This document shows, piece after piece, positions 26,691-39,000 of a stretch of DNA of 64,000 nucleotides (position 1 is the first letter of the stretch; the number at the start of each line of letters is the position of its first letter). The position numbers and the translations under genes were made by a program. The notes under the pieces are model-generated. The model was not told the DNA's origin. It searched no databases and saw nothing but the letters and a program-made list of their open reading frames with translations. The stretch spans positions 2,277,789 to 2,341,788 of the forward strand of contig CM030945.1 of assembly GCA_018136815.1 (NCBI GenBank), written 5' to 3'. The DNA is from Isochrysis galbana (taxonomy: Eukaryota > Haptophyta > Isochrysidales > Isochrysidaceae).

Positions 26691-28957
26691 ATGGAGTTTG
26701 GTTCAATGCCGCTCTCGGTGAGTGAGCAGGCTGAGCAGCTGCTCCCGCTGCACGAGACTCCATCTCGGCCCACGTCCGTTCGGCGATCACCATCTGATGT
26801 GAGCGATGCCTTCTCTCCAGGGAGCACCAGCTGCAGCGCCTCGCCAGGTCTGCAGACGCCGCGTATGCAACTTGTGCTCGACATCGACATGACCATTCTC
26901 CATGCATGTGAGGCACCGCCTGGCTCCGAAGCTCAACCACCAGAGGGCGTTTATTCCGTATTGGTCCCAAAGTTCAACGGGAGGGGCATGTCGAAATATC
27001 ACGTGCGCACGCGCCACGGGCTCCATACCTTCCTACAAGAGGTCGGAGGCTTTGCGGACGTGCACATATATACAATGGGCGCCAAAACATATGTACGGCA
27101 GATACTCAATGCGATCGACTCGAATGTTGAGCTGATTACCGGACGTGTCTTTTGTCGAGAAGATGGAGAGAACGAGATATTCTTGAAGAGTTTGACCCAC
27201 TTGCAGCCCAGCATAAAAGTGAGATGCGACGCACAACACCTTGATGATGCAACGCACGTGTGAGATGAAATCTGATTTGCTATCCGGCACCAGCCAGAGC
27301 TTCAGCATTTGTGGCCGCTGAAGTGGCGCTTCGTGCATGCAATCGTGTCGACTCCCTCGCGGTCGATCCTCCACCAATTCTTTCTTTGGTGTAGGCCCTT
27401 GCCCCGTACATCATCGTTGATGATCGTGAAGAAGCCTGGGACGCAGTTTCACGTCATGCTTTATTGAAAGTGCCGGCGTTCTGCGCCTTCCATTCCAATG
27501 GCACTGCCTTACCGATTGGCAACGAGTTGTACTCCAAAGTGCGCGTAGTGCGCTCACTTGACCTTTCACTCGTGGTGCTGTCTAGGCTTAAGCCAGCGCT
27601 ACCTATTGGCTTGCGCACTCCATGGGGTCCCCAGTTGTAGCTCTGGCTGTGGCTGGCCGTGCAGTTGACCTCATCATTGCGTGTGACTCATTATCGGAGG
27701 ACGCCGCGAAACACGTGCCACACACCGGCTTGGGAGCTAAATGCTTGACCCCCCGCCCCCCGCCCGATCAGTGGCATCAAAGTGCCCATTCCTGATCCAA
27801 CCCTGATGCATGTGTTGCGTGTGCTCAAACAAGTCCATCTTGATTGGGTCCAAGGTGGACTTGACAGTTGCGCTGAGGCGCTGCAAGTAAGATCACCACG
27901 TTGCCTTGCTAAATGACTTTATGGACATGCTTGCTGGCGAGTCTTGATAGCAAGGCTTGATGGAAAAGCTATTTGGCAAGGTTCTAGATGGATTGAGGAA
28001 AACGAAGAGGGTGGAATTGCGAGCAAGTCTTTGTTCCCCAGCAAGTTGCGCGTTGTCTGAATTGTTTGACATGCTTTCATGTTCGCCCGTCCCGTTGTAG
28101 GCATGTCGGACGTCAGTATTAGAGGGTGTTCACCTCGTGTTTTTCAGGAGGTATCCTGGGTCCTCACGGAAACGAGACACACGCGATGTGGCGCCTCGCC
28201 GAGACTTATGTAATTTGATAGTGCCACTCGCCCCCATCCATTTCATGACCTCTTCCCCGTCTCAGATTTGCTCAATAGACCTCCTGGCGTGCAGGTGCCA
28301 CTTGTTACAGGAAATGGAGCATGGCCCCATCACCCATGTCGTGTCCAAGTTGGGCGGGAGCTTAAGTGTGGATCGAGCTATTGTGAACGGAGTGCACGCC
28401 GTTACTGTTGATTGGCTTGTGAAATCGGCCGAACATTGGCAGCGACAGCGAGAGGAGTGCTACCAGTCCATCCTGAGAGGATCCGCGACGTGGCGGAGAG
28501 CTTGCCACCACTTTTCCCCGGCCGGAGTCTTCAAGAGCGCATTGAGGCCATCAGGTGTGCGCTACTTCTTTCATAATTAGACCAAGGCTCCTGGCTCCCA
28601 TTCGCGTGATTCGCATTTTCGACTTGCTAGGACATGAATGGCTCCTCTTGTACATGCGGTTCGACCCTTTGTTTGTTTAGGCATGCCAACCAAAATTTGA
28701 TCCCTGCGGATATTCCGCACCAAGAGCGTGTGGACGCGCTCTTCACCTATGCCGCCGGCTCGATGAATGTTCGGCGCATCAAAAGAGCCTTAGCTAAATT
28801 TGCCGAGAACGGGGATGAAGGCGATGAAGGCGATGAAGGCTGGTTCCATATTCTTGAGCAGGTGTTCGAGAGGGAGATTATCAATACTGTAGTGAGAGTG
28901 GTGTATTCTGAGTCTGCCAATCCGGAAGAAGCGTCTGCTAAGGGATTCGAGCAGTAG
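26691..28957 (+). CDS. FCP1-like RNA polymerase II CTD phosphatase with BRCT domain, multi-exon
   Basis: Exon 1 runs from the ATG at 26691 to 27218 and carries the DxDxT catalytic motif (LVLDIDMTILHACEAP), then KYHVRTRHGLHTFLQEVGGF, HIYTMGAKTYVRQIL and TGRVFCREDG, typical of the FCP1 homology domain. The next exon, from 27395 in phase 0, gives APYIIVDDREEAWD, the conserved DD motif. An exon at about 27772-27886 (IPDPTLMHVLRVLKQVHLDW) and one from 28101 (VLEGVHLVFFRRYPG) lead into a BRCT domain finished near 28310-28480 (GPITHVVSKLGGSL, VHAVTVDWLVKSAEHWQRQ). FCP1 removes phosphate from the heptad repeats of polymerase II. Exon borders after 27500 are uncertain. The last segment (28680-28957, ending with stop at 28955) may be its final exon or a separate gene. 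Confidence 0.75.
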
Positions 28958-28975
28958 TTGGTTGAAGTATATGAA

Positions 28976-30657
28976 AAAAAAACCTTTTAATATTCTCGCC
29001 ACGCGCGCGGCTATGTAGCTGTCTATCGTAGCCACGCCCGTTTCCCTTCCTTTCCCTCACTACCCGCCTTGCGGCAACTCCCCTCGTGCTCTACTTAGGG
29101 GCCCAGGTTGTGGGGGGGGTTGGGTAGGGCGGGGGTGCACCGGCCCCTAGTGGTCTGTCCTCGCCCTCCTCCTGTGCCTCTAGGTGGCCCGTTCTCCCTG
29201 CGTCGGTGTGAGTGGATGATTGTTGCTGCGTCTCCTTTGTTTTCATCGCCCATCCCTTTTTGGGGTGTTTTCTAGGGAGATGCGCCTCAGCCTTAGGCGA
29301 GTTTTTCGGCTAGGCCGAGTGCCCCTGCTACGAGGCCGAGGTTGTCGTTCACTATCAGCTTTCCTTTGTCGTTTTCTGTAAAAATGGGGCGGCTGAGCTC
29401 TAACGGTCTTTTCAGCTTAGGTTTTCTCCCCTGGGCCACCTTACGAGTGCGCATTCGGTGATCGCCGTTTGGCGGGGCAATGCCCCTCACCAAGGGTAGT
29501 GAACCTTAATTAGCGTGGATTCCAAGACCGGTATATGTAGTGGTACGTGTGTGATTCAAACTCTATTCTGTAGAAGTCTCTTATTATGTATCGCCATGCT
29601 ATTACATAGAGGGTTTTTAGGCTATCTGGCGTGGCTTCTGCCGGTATGCAAACAGTCTGTCTTTTGTTTTCTGTTTTTTTTGGCCTATTTTGGTTTCGGG
29701 GTGTAGTTAGCGATTGCGTCTAATGTGTCGAAGATCTTCCTCGTCGCGGGGCACCACGCTAGGTGACACGAATCTTCTTGGTATTTGCCGCACATTCTGC
29801 ATTTTCTCGTCGTGCTATTCTCGAATCTGTTCCTGGTACCTATCCTCCTGTGGGTGATGTGTTTGAAGTGTGGGTGTTTGTCGGTGTGTTTTAGCAGCGG
29901 CAGGGTATATAGCTTGGCTATGTGTTTCCAGTTCGTCTTTGGTGATGTCGAGGCGTTTTTCCCACGCTTTTCTGGCTGCCTGTGAGTCGTTGCGGCGTGC
30001 TGCTTTGAGCGCGACCTTTGTGATGTCGGAAACTGTGATCGCGTCGAGCGCGATTTTTCCCTTTTGGTATCGCGTACTCGTCAGCTAACGGGTACTCCAT
30101 GTATCTGGGTCCTTTGTATCATTCTCCCACCGCGCCGGTGGGTGATATCGTTGAAGTTCTTCGTCGTTAACTACGTTGCCGGGTGTCGGAAGTCTCTCCG
30201 AGGTAATCCGTGTTAGCGTGGATCCAAACGTTGTTGAGTTTTTTGATGTATTCTCATCGTCTGAGACTCTAATTTCTTCTTGTTTCGCTTCCTCCGCACC
30301 TTGCGAGGCGTCTCTGTTATCTTCCAAGGAGGCCCTCTCCCTATGGTCGGGGGGTGGGCGTTCCGACGCTTTGTTGAGTATTTGTCGCGCGTGTTCGATT
30401 ACGCGCTCCATGAGTCTAGGAACTCCCGATTTATGAATGGTTCGGTTTTCGTGTATAAATGTCTCTGGAAGGTGTTCGACATAGGCCGAGCACTCTTCTC
30501 TGCTGTAGGGTGTCGTGAAGGCGTCGTCCTTATACACGTTGTGCACAACGTTGGTGTGCAGGGTCTCCCACATTCGTGCCCACGAGGCACGAATCGCTGG
30601 AGGAGGGAGGTGCGGGTTATGCCACAAGGGCTGCGAGAGCGCGCCCTCGCGCGTGAA
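28976..30657 (-). mobile_element. 5'-truncated LINE with 16-bp target duplication
   Basis: ggttgaagtatatgaa occurs exactly at 28960-28975 and 30658-30673, bracketing a 1,682-bp insert. On the minus strand it has the LINE C-terminal region (30085-30627, ending near WENDTKDPDTW), a reverse-transcriptase-type zinc finger near 29745-29815 (KCRMCG...CHLAWCP, a C-C-H-C pattern), the C-terminus GLVAGALGLAEKLA with stop at 29293, the 3' UTR and the terminal gagaatattaaaagg plus oligo(T). Internal stops and frameshifts break the coding region. It lies 19 bp after the stop codon at 28955-28957. Confidence 0.9.
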
Positions 30658-30690
30658 GGTTGAAGTATATGAATAAAAATGCTTAACATT

Positions 30691-30745
30691 GAACTAAGTT
30701 TACACTTGTTCGCCCATGCATGGGGGGGCACGAGCCTCCACTCCT
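30691..30745 (+). repeat. Short copy of repeat R1
   Basis: ctaagtttacacttgttcgc, then catgcatggggggg and cacgagcctccactcctc match the first 55 bases of the copies at 588 and 31950. 30746-31035 shows no recognisable gene. Confidence 0.65.
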
Positions 30746-31039
30746 CAAACGGAAATCTAAACTGAGTATTAGTAATACCACTACTCTCACTAGCCCGGTA
30801 CTAACACGACAGCCCTCAGCGCACCTGCCCGTACACCTTGGCGCGTGTTGTTTGCCACAGATACATACATCTATGCACCCCTCCAAATCTCCCCCCTCGC
30901 AAGCCCCCGGCTCCCATTCTAACTCCCCACAAGTTAAAATGAGGGAAAGCCCCATTTGAGGCCACGAAAATCGCCTTGCAAAATCACTGACTTGACCTCC
31001 CCGAAGCAAATGTTACAGGGCCAGCCGTGTAATAGTGGG

Positions 31040-31300
31040 CGTTAGCCACACCGCCCAACCCTCAGGTAAAACTCTCGTAAAAGAGAGAAGGGAGGGGACT
31101 ATTATGCTGAATCCTGCGGTCTTGCGGACTGCCGTGCGACCGCCGATTCTTCACCTCACCGTCCGGACGGGTGTGGCTGCCCTCTCGTTTGGCTGTTTCG
31201 TCTTGCTCTCCCTTGTTTGATTTTGTTTCGCTCATTGCCATTGCCCTCTCGCATGGAAGCTCGATTCTAGCAGGGGGGTGTCGCATTCGCGATCGACCTC
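31040..31300 (+). mobile_element. 3'-end fragment of an element B-type gypsy retrotransposon
   Basis: From cacaccgcccaaccctcagg to the polypurine tract cagggggg and the LTR tip tgtcgcattcgcg (from 31279), the order matches the minus-strand 3' end of element B (51420 down to 50780), with most of the 3' UTR deleted. It keeps the hairpin ctctc-gtaaaa-gagag at 31072-31087. After 31300 the LTR is lost. Confidence 0.75.
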
Positions 31301-31558
31301 GTTCGCGCCCTTAGACCAAAAGCGTTCAATTATCCCCATCCCTGCTAACACCTTTTGTTGTCACCTGGAGGTTACTTGACACTTCACATGTTTGAAATCC
31401 ACACGTGGGTCTGACTCCATTCCTTCGATTTGGGGCAGGGTCGATATCTCGTTGAAATCACGATCCACGTCTCACACACGCTCATTATATTTTGACAGCA
31501 TCGGATTGACCAACCTCAGTGTGACGTTAGCTAGTGTATTGATGCGGTGTGACGTTAG

Positions 31559-31948
31559 CTAGTGGTGATTGAACGTTTCTCGCCTCAACGGAACTTTTGG
31601 TCGTCTAGCGTCTCGCATCTTTTGTTCATTCTTACGCGAGACTGACAACACCCTATCCACCAATGTCTTTACATCTTTATTGAAATTATCATCTAACAGA
31701 ATCGAATTCAAAACATCTGCATTTGGATTATCAATGTTATCCATTTGGTGTACTAACCCCGCATTTTGTGCAATTTTCTTGAACTCATCGTAATTGACAT
31801 AACGTTTGAATGATATGTATACAACCTTTTTGAGGAGATGGAAAGTGGCGACTTTGTGATGAACACCAAGTTCGATCAGGATGCTCTCTGGCGTTTGCGT
31901 GACCGGTTCGTGACGGTTGGAGATGAGCCCCTTGTAACTGTCGATCGC
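31559..31948 (-). CDS. AT-rich hypothetical coding segment
   Basis: A minus-strand frame of about 130 residues ending at 31559 reads ESILIELGVHHKVATFHLLK, VYISFKRYVNYDEFKKIAQN, NPNADVLNSILLDDNFNKDV and a basic tail. It is clearly lower in GC than its surroundings and uses Asn, Lys, Ile and Asp codons rare elsewhere in the window. No domain is recognised. Repeat R1 begins exactly where its upstream side should continue, so it is truncated. A tandem gtgtgacgttagctagtg (31518 and 31545) lies just beyond its stop. Confidence 0.45.
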   Translation of the reverse strand, partial: AIDSYKGLISNRHEPVTQTPESILIELGVHHKVATFHLLKKVVYISFKRYVNYDEFKKIAQNAGLVHQMDNIDNPNADVLNSILLDDNFNKDVKTLVDRVLSVSRKNEQKMRDARRPKVPLRRETFNHH

Positions 31949-31949
31949 A

Positions 31950-32150
31950 TCAACTAAGTTTACACTTGTTTCGCCCATGGGGGGGGCACGAGCCCCCCTC
32001 TCTCTCCACTCCTCCCCTGCCATGGGGGAGGAACCACCCACTCTCCTGGCGCGCCTGATGGGCTGATGGCCTGCCAGGAGCACACTGCCCTGCTGACCCA
32101 TCTCTCTCCCCACAGGCACGCCCGATTCGCCCGCCCTAGCCTGATGTCGT
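31950..32150 (+). repeat. Interspersed repeat R1, copy 3 (longest)
   Basis: It starts aactaagtttacacttgttt and keeps the same blocks as 588-757 through cacaggcacgcccgattcgc. 32150-32660 continues as GC-rich spacer with frames on both strands and no supported gene; it could be the rest of the R1 element. Confidence 0.7.
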
Positions 32151-32864
32151 GGCCTGCCCATCCCTCTGACCAGCCCCTCCTCCCCTGGCCCCCCCTGATC
32201 AGGACCCCCAGCCAGCTCCAGTCGACCTGCAGGGCCGCGGAGCGCCAGCGAGGGAGAGGCAGGAGGGGCCAGGGCCATGCCCCAGCCTCACCTGCCCCCT
32301 GAGCTGTGATCCCAGGCCCTTGCAGGCCACCTGGGGACCTGAAGAGGGGCCGCAGGCGCGCAGGGAAGAGAGGAGGAAAAGGGAAGAGGGAGGGGAGGGG
32401 GAGCGGCAGCTCTCCCCTCCGGTGTTTATTTACGTGTCTTCTCGAACTATTTGGGTAAGGGAAGACGGGCGCGCACGAGCGCGTTGAGCGGCTGCAGCAG
32501 CAGCAGGGCGAGGGCGAAGGCGACGATCCCGAGCGTGTGATGGGCCGCCGGCGACCATGCATCCTTCGTCGACCCTGGCGGCTGCGCGGCGCCACGTCAT
32601 GCGTGACGAGGAGGCCGCTGGAAGTGGCGCGCGTTTTCTTTTCATCGAGGGGGGCACGCACTAGTACTCATTTTTTGGTGGGGTAGATGACTTCCCGGGC
32701 TAGCTGCTCAGAGCGTTCCACTCGCTTCTGGAAATTTTTATAGGCTGGTGCTGATTGTTTGAGGTCAAATTTGCGTTGCAGTTGTTTATCTGGTGGGGGC
32801 GGGGTTTCATTTTTGGCATGGCTACTCGCACTTCCATTATCATCGATAAAAAAATTATGGGCGA

Positions 32865-33045
32865 ATGTCCCCCCCGGGCGGCATCTCCCTCGTGCGTCGT
32901 CTCCGGCCGAGGACCGCTTGGTGTGCCCTCCAGCGAGGAGACCAATCGCGCGTGATGGCGCTGCTTGAGGAGCACCCGTGGAGACGCTCGCATGAGATGT
33001 ACGCCCCCCTTGCCGCGGTGGACTCGCTCGGCAGGAGCGCCCTCA
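32865..33045 (+). CDS. Possible ankyrin-repeat exon, cut by the assembly gap
   Basis: The plus frame reads ALQRGDQSRVMALLEEHPWR, then YAPLAAVDSLGRSALM directly before gtgagctcg, a good splice donor. The GD-x2-RV-x-ALLEE...D-x-LGRSALM pattern fits an ankyrin repeat helix pair and the start of the next. The downstream part would lie in or beyond the gap at 33149-33248. The start codon is uncertain. Confidence 0.35.
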
Positions 33046-33148
33046 TGGTGAGCTCGACCCGGTGTCCTGGGACGCCGAGCTTTTTTGTATTTGATGTTAC
33101 TGGGCCTTGTGGGTTCAATCTTTACGGGAGCTGAACCCGAACCGATAA

Positions 33149-33248
33149 NNNNNNNNNNNNNNNNNNNNNNNNNNNNNNNNNNNNNNNNNNNNNNNNNNNN
33201 NNNNNNNNNNNNNNNNNNNNNNNNNNNNNNNNNNNNNNNNNNNNNNNN
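33149..33248. other. Assembly gap (100 N)
   Basis: Exactly 100 unknown bases. 33249-33530 beyond it is very GC-rich, with no gene I can support on either strand. Confidence 1.
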
Positions 33249-33539
33249 GCCGCTCGAACCGCTCCGCCACCTCGAACGTCAGCCCACGAGAGAGGGACTC
33301 TGACTTGCAGAGCAGAAGAGTGCGCTCCGCCATCGCCCCGACCCACGCCGTGCTGGCCCTCGGGGGGATAGACAGACCCCCCCACCACGCGAGAGAGGCG
33401 AGAGACTCCCCCCCCGCCCCCCTCCCGCGCGCGATCTCGTGGGATTCGGAGATACCGGGGGGGGCCTCCAACCCTCCGCAGTGAATCTGGAGCACGCGGA
33501 GCCCCCCCCTCCACCCTCCACCCTCCTTGAGACTTTAAG

Positions 33540-33760
33540 GCCACGCAGAAATATTCAGGATATTCCGCGGGATATTTGGGTGGAGATCGCCCCGCGGGAT
33601 ATTCGGGATATATTGCGGAATATTTGGGCTGCCCCATGGCCAAGGCATGAGCACAAAAATAAAATCCCCTTTCCCCGCCTTTACAATAAGAATACCCTAG
33701 CCGGCGGCACTTGGCGCCAAGCACCCAGATCCAAATCCAAATCCAAATCCGGTGCGAGCT
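33540..33760. repeat. Short satellite of gatattc/cgcgggatat words
   Basis: 33550-33630 repeats ggatattccgcgggatattt, gcgggatattcgggatat and gcggaatatttgggc. A 6-bp array of ccaaat units lies at 33730-33748. It separates the gap from the small minus-strand frame. Confidence 0.6.
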
Positions 33761-33774
33761 CGAGCTCAGTGAGT

Positions 33775-34008
33775 TCAACTCTCGACTCTCGATATCGATA
33801 CGTAAGATTTGTGCATGTTACATGTTCTGTGATACTCTTTGAGCCCTTCGGGAGCTGATGTCGAACACGCGATGACTACAGGCTCACAGGCAGAGGGCCG
33901 TTCGATCGAGCCGGCAGCTGACGCGGTCGTAAAAGGGTCGTTGATTGTTGCTTGCGGGAAGATGTCTAAAAGGTCATAGTAAGATTCGGGTCTGAGAGTG
34001 TCTGCCAT
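33775..34008 (-). CDS. Hypothetical 77-residue minus-strand frame
   Basis: ATG at 34008, MADTLRPESYYDLLDIFPQA..., stop at 33775. Composition is ordinary and the frame is preceded on the minus strand by a pyrimidine-rich leader. It could be the start of a retrotransposon Gag or a small host gene; no match is recognised. 34009-34590 contains no other supported gene, but has an 18-base C run at 34505-34522. Confidence 0.25.
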   Translation of the reverse strand: MADTLRPESYYDLLDIFPQATINDPFTTASAAGSIERPSACEPVVIACSTSAPEGLKEYHRTCNMHKSYVSISRVES

Positions 34009-34859
34009 CGAGCGCTACGAGCGATGGGGTAGACTGAAGGTCGAAGGATTGCGACGCGTGGCGTCGGAGGGTAGAGACGAGGCTAGCTAGCGAGCTAGTG
34101 GAAGAGAGGAAGAATGAGGATGAGAGCTTCTTAGGTCCGAGGTAGACACGGGAGACTACAACACATGGACTCAAAAAAGGTTCGAGGGCACAGAACCACA
34201 CAAACTAAAACTAAATAAACCAAACGGGGCGAAAACTAACCACACCGGGACGGACGGCCAGGCGTCGGCACCAGGGCAACTTAGCAACGCGCAGACATGC
34301 GACATAGGGGTCGGCACAACGAGGGCGGACCTCGCTGGGGAGCTACGACCGATACACTGAGAGAAGACAAAAGACGGTCATGGAACATTTGATGACATCG
34401 AGAGAAAGTAATAGGCCGGTCACTCACGCTTTTTAACCACTATTTTCCATCCCTCCTGGGTGTCCAAGGATTCCCCAGGGACCCCCCTTACCTGCCCCCC
34501 CAAACCCCCCCCCCCCCCCCCCGCGAACCCCCTCTACCCCACGAAAATCCATGGCTTCGGTGAGTGACTCCCCCGCCTTGTCCGGCCCATGGAGGTCTAT
34601 TTTGGGAGAATGGAGGATTGCGCGCGTGAGGGAATCAAAGCAGTGGATGTCGGGCGAATCCCCATAAGAAACGCGGAGGTTCCGCGTCGGCCGATCGCCG
34701 GCTGTCGGCCTCACAATGGCTGCCAGCTGGTGAGGAGCCCAAGCTCAAGCGCCTCGCGAGGGATGTGGGAGGTCCCTGGTGGGTCGCACGCTCGATCTCG
34801 AGGGTCGCACAGTCCGGTAGTGACATACCCCCGCCCATCGCGCCGCAGGCATACGATAA

Positions 34860-36054
34860 TTCGACACGGCCCGACCTCCATGAGGCCGGCCCCTGTCCTC
34901 CTCGATCTCGCCGAAGACCCGGTTCTCTCTCTCAACCCCGCGCTGGCCTGCGACGTGCTTCTCCGCAAGTGCGACGCCACCTTCGCGGCCAACGTGCCCG
35001 GCTTCGCCAAAGACTCCGCCTCCATGGAGTGGGACCGCCTCGTAGCCCGTGAAGCCGGCTCCGATCTCTTAGAGTTATCCAAGAATTTGGTGCGCGCGTA
35101 CGTCCGCAAGATGGGTGACGCGAAGGTGGATGCCACGACGGTCTGGGACCACCCAAACATGTCGCACGATATCAATCAACGATTCGAGTCCATCATTCGG
35201 AACGACAAGGTCGACGCGGCTCGCGGCGTGGATAACGCGACCAAGTTTGGCGAGTGTCTTGCAAAGACTCGCTTCCGCGTCGAGAACCACGAGCTCCTCG
35301 TTCGGCCCTTTTCGTGCGTCAACCTCTGCCAACGCTACTTGAGCCCCGTACGAACAGTCCCGTGCTGGCCAACAACAAACGTCGGTCACGGTCGCCGCCG
35401 TGACGCCGCCGGCGACTACTTCCAAGTCCACCAAAACCGCCAAGGTTGCTAAGGCTGCCTCCAACCCCGCGGACACTACGGCTTCGATGGTCGCCGCCGT
35501 CCAAGCGGCGGTGCCGAGGCATTAAAATCGCAAAACAACAACTCGAACCGCAAGGCGACTGGCGCTGACAATCGTCGGGCTCCGCCTCCGCCTACGAATT
35601 ACTCCGCATCGTCTCCGTTACCGGACGCACTTCTTGACCGTCCTCTCGGCAAAAGCACGTCTTCTCGTCGCCAATGTGATCCCCCTCCGAACGGCCTTGG
35701 GCTTCCGGCCGATTCGGGCCTCTCGGAATGGGATCCAGGTAGCTGGTCTCGAGCTCGAGCCCGCTTCTGGCAAATTTCTCGTTACGCGGTCACCCGGCCC
35801 TTCGCGCTGCGCTCACGCGCTGCCGTCCCTCCGATGCCACCATGACGGCGCCGCGTCTCGACGACCTAGACCGCGACGTCAAGGAGTGGACCGACGCCAA
35901 CGGCTGCGCGTACTGCGCCTTTCGTCCCCGGGCCCCATCTGGTACGCCCGAGGCAGACCTGTGGAAGTATGGCACGGGCGACGGAGCTCATAACCCCGTC
36001 GTTTGCCAACCGTACATTCGTTTTCTCTGGAAGCGGCAGTGGCGAGTGTGGTAA
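34860..36054 (+). pseudogene. Element A Gag, degenerate, with CCHC-type zinc motif
   Basis: LSLNPALACDVLLRKCDATF, GFAKDSASMEWDRLV and MSHDINQRFESIIRNDKVDA match the capsid-like part of element B Gag (NPCLHADVLIAKCDQSFAAG, KETASAEWDR, THEINERFDACVKADESD). Several frame changes occur after 35230. The C-terminal piece at 35842-36054 keeps GCAYCAFRPRAP...KYGTGDGAHNPVVC, the C-x2-C then H-x4-C spacing also present in element B. This is presumably the nucleic-acid-binding knuckle. Confidence 0.75.
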
Positions 36055-39000
36055 CGACCCAGAAGTCCACCGCCGCCTCCGCACGATGGTCGTTCTCCGT
36101 CCGGCCCATTAGGTCGCCGGCGGGGCCCACGTCCGCGCTGTTACCCCGCTACCAGTCCAGGGTAGTGGGCCTGAACGCCACCCACCAAAAGATCGTATTA
36201 CGCTACGGCCGAGTACTTCTACGGCCCCAACCGGTACCCCAAGATTCCCCAAGTTCCAGACAAGCCCTCCACCTCCATCCCCCTCTTTCTCCTGCCCCTC
36301 GCCGATTGCCCCTATTTCTCCCAATGCCGATATTCCATCCTGATTCTCGATATCACGCACGAGTCCTCCAAACCAAGTCAACCGTCACCGCCTCTCTATC
36401 AACTCAAGCCGCTCAACCGCTACCCCCGCCACTCCCCAAGCATCCCAGTCCAAGACCTCACGGTCTGCGAAAATCCAGCCGCCGCAGGCCCAATCCAACC
36501 TTCAATCTTCAAATCAAATTTCGCATGCCCGAGCCACAAAACGTCTCCCGAGTACGAGTCGAGTCCAAGTCACGTTCAGAATTACCCTCTTCGTCTTACG
36601 CCACCGCGAGCCCATCTACGAGTCTGAGCCCAGTCCAGTCATCACCGGTATCACCAGTCTCCATCGCTACGACGATGGAGGCGCAGTTCTCCGGTACTTC
36701 CCCACTTTCTTTCGAGTCCGAGTCCAAGCCTGTTTTGAGCAAACCCCGTTCTGAGCCATCCGAGTCCGAGTCCGAGTCCGAGTTTACAACGTCACCGAGT
36801 CCTACCACGCGGTCGGCCGCAGGATTAACGGAGCTCCAGCCACCCACTGAGCCTCCGACGACCACTCCTTCCGCGGGAGTGTTCACCTTCGGTCCTCCGC
36901 GCCCCGAGTCTGAGTCATTTGGAATCTCCGGTCACGTCCAGAATCCCAACCACAACCGAGCCCCGTTTCACGAGCCACCGCGTATCGAGTCCAAACACAA
37001 GCTGACGCCGAAGCCCTCGACGACAGCCACTGTGTCCTTGTCCGAGCCACCGTTCCGAGTCTCGCCGCAGCCGGCCTGCCACTCCAGCAAGCTGCACGCC
37101 GCCGAGCCGATCCCTTCCGTTTCCGTTCCGAGTCCGAGTCCAATCGCACAAGACAGTGCATCCCGAGCCCGCGTAATCAAGCCCGTCACCGAGTCCGAGA
37201 TTTCGGCCGCACCGAGCCAACCGGTGCTGGCCACCGTGCCCCTATTGTCATCACAAGCTTCAGCTTCGTCCTCACCGACGGTTGCGACGCCAGGGGGCTT
37301 CACCTTTGGGCTGGCACCGTCCGTTCCCATTTCGAAAGTGAGCCCTGTTTTCAGTGTCCAGCACGACAGAAACGACGAGTCCGAGTCCGAGTACAATTTA
37401 ACGTCACCGCGGAGTCCGCGGTCGACCACCGGCGTTCCCACGCCACCCCATCAACCGAGAGCCATGGAGGAGCTGGCACAGCCGTCTCCTAGCCCTTCTC
37501 AAGTTGCCGAGTCTTCCGAATTCGAGTCTGAATCCACCGTAATTTCAGCGGTCCATCCACCCGCTAGCCCGAGCCAAGTCCTCCGAAGAATGCTTCGCAT
37601 TGGAGAACCTCTTCGGTCACCACCCACGCCAGCCGCTGCCGCAGAGCCACCACCCTGGCCTCAGCCTTCCCCGCGGCCGGCTTCTACGACAGCCACGTCC
37701 CTTCTTTCGTCGGCGCCGACCCCGCCGGCGACAGATTGCAACGAAGTCGATGCCGGGCCCGATTCCTCTTCTGATGTGACCATGGAGAGTGACCACAACT
37801 CCCTTGCACGTCGAGGAACGGCCGCCTCCCAAACCGAGCTTCTACGCCCATTGAGCCAACCCAACCGAGTCTCTAAGCCATGCCCTTCACGCCTCTCACC
37901 GGTGGTGTCGCGGCCGCGGCGTCCGTCGCCGCAATCCGACACCCCACCTCTCCGAGTTTGTTCGTCGATCCCGTCCTCCGAGCCCGTCTCCACGTCGTCG
38001 ATATCCGAGTCTTCTTTCATTCGTCCTACGTCGCCGCGGCCACCGGTTGCAGCCCCCAAGCACTGCCTGCCTCTCGATACCACTACCACCGCCATCATGC
38101 GCGTGGCAGCGATCAATGCGTCCGCGATCCAGTCCTTCGATTCCTCTCAAAACAACTCCGATGTCGGCACCCGTGATGATACCCCGTCACCCGCTCTCCA
38201 CGCTCTCGCCTCTCTTCGTGCACGAGCGAGCGGCTCTGCGGTGGTATTACCTCGGCACCTCACGGAGGCAGCCCAAGAGCTTCGCCGGCCTCGCAATGGC
38301 ACCCTAGCCTCGCCTGCCGCCGCGCTACCCAAGCACTTCGATGAGCTTTGCGCTGAGCTCACGAAGATGAATCAACGAGTCCAAGACGGGCTGACGTCTG
38401 GCTGTCACGCACCACGCGTTCTCGTCGTTGGCGAGACGAGCGGCGTCGTCTCCTCCATGTTCCTACTCGCCGGTGCTGATGTAGCTACGTGCGATTTGTA
38501 TCCTTCCGAGATCGATTACGTGCCCCACTTCCAAGGCGACGCGCTTCATGTCCAAAACCTAGGTTGGGACCTAGTCATCGCCCACCCGCCCTGCACGTAC
38601 CTCTCCGCCGTCAGCAGTCAATGGCTCTCCCAAGAACCCGGACGTCGTGCCGCTCTTGAGTCGGCCGCCCGCGTCTTCAAGTCAATGGCCTCCGCCACTG
38701 CTCCGTTTGTAGCGGTTGAGAACCCTCGGATGCATGCGGAAGCTCGCCGTTTAGTCGGGGGGTTGACCCCGACCCAATTCGTCCAACCCTGGGAGCACGG
38801 CACTGGACACCAGAAAGCCACCGGGTTGTACCTCACCAAAGGGCTGCCGCCCCTCCAGCCAACTTGCGTCGTGGATGGCCGTGAGTCGGCCATGGCTAAC
38901 CTCTCTCCTTCACCGCACCGTGGCGCTCTTCGCAGCCGCACCTACGTCGGTGTAGCTGGAGCGATGGCGATCCATTGGATGCCTGTTCTTCTTCGACATT

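Noticed and set aside
33775..34590. A 5' LTR for element A
   Set aside because: No copy of the 44567 LTR sequence could be found upstream of Gag; the region differs completely.
36003..39000. Methyltransferase-like domain as an independent host gene
   Set aside because: It is in one frame with the protease active site and is found at the same position in a second element, so it belongs to the retrotransposon.
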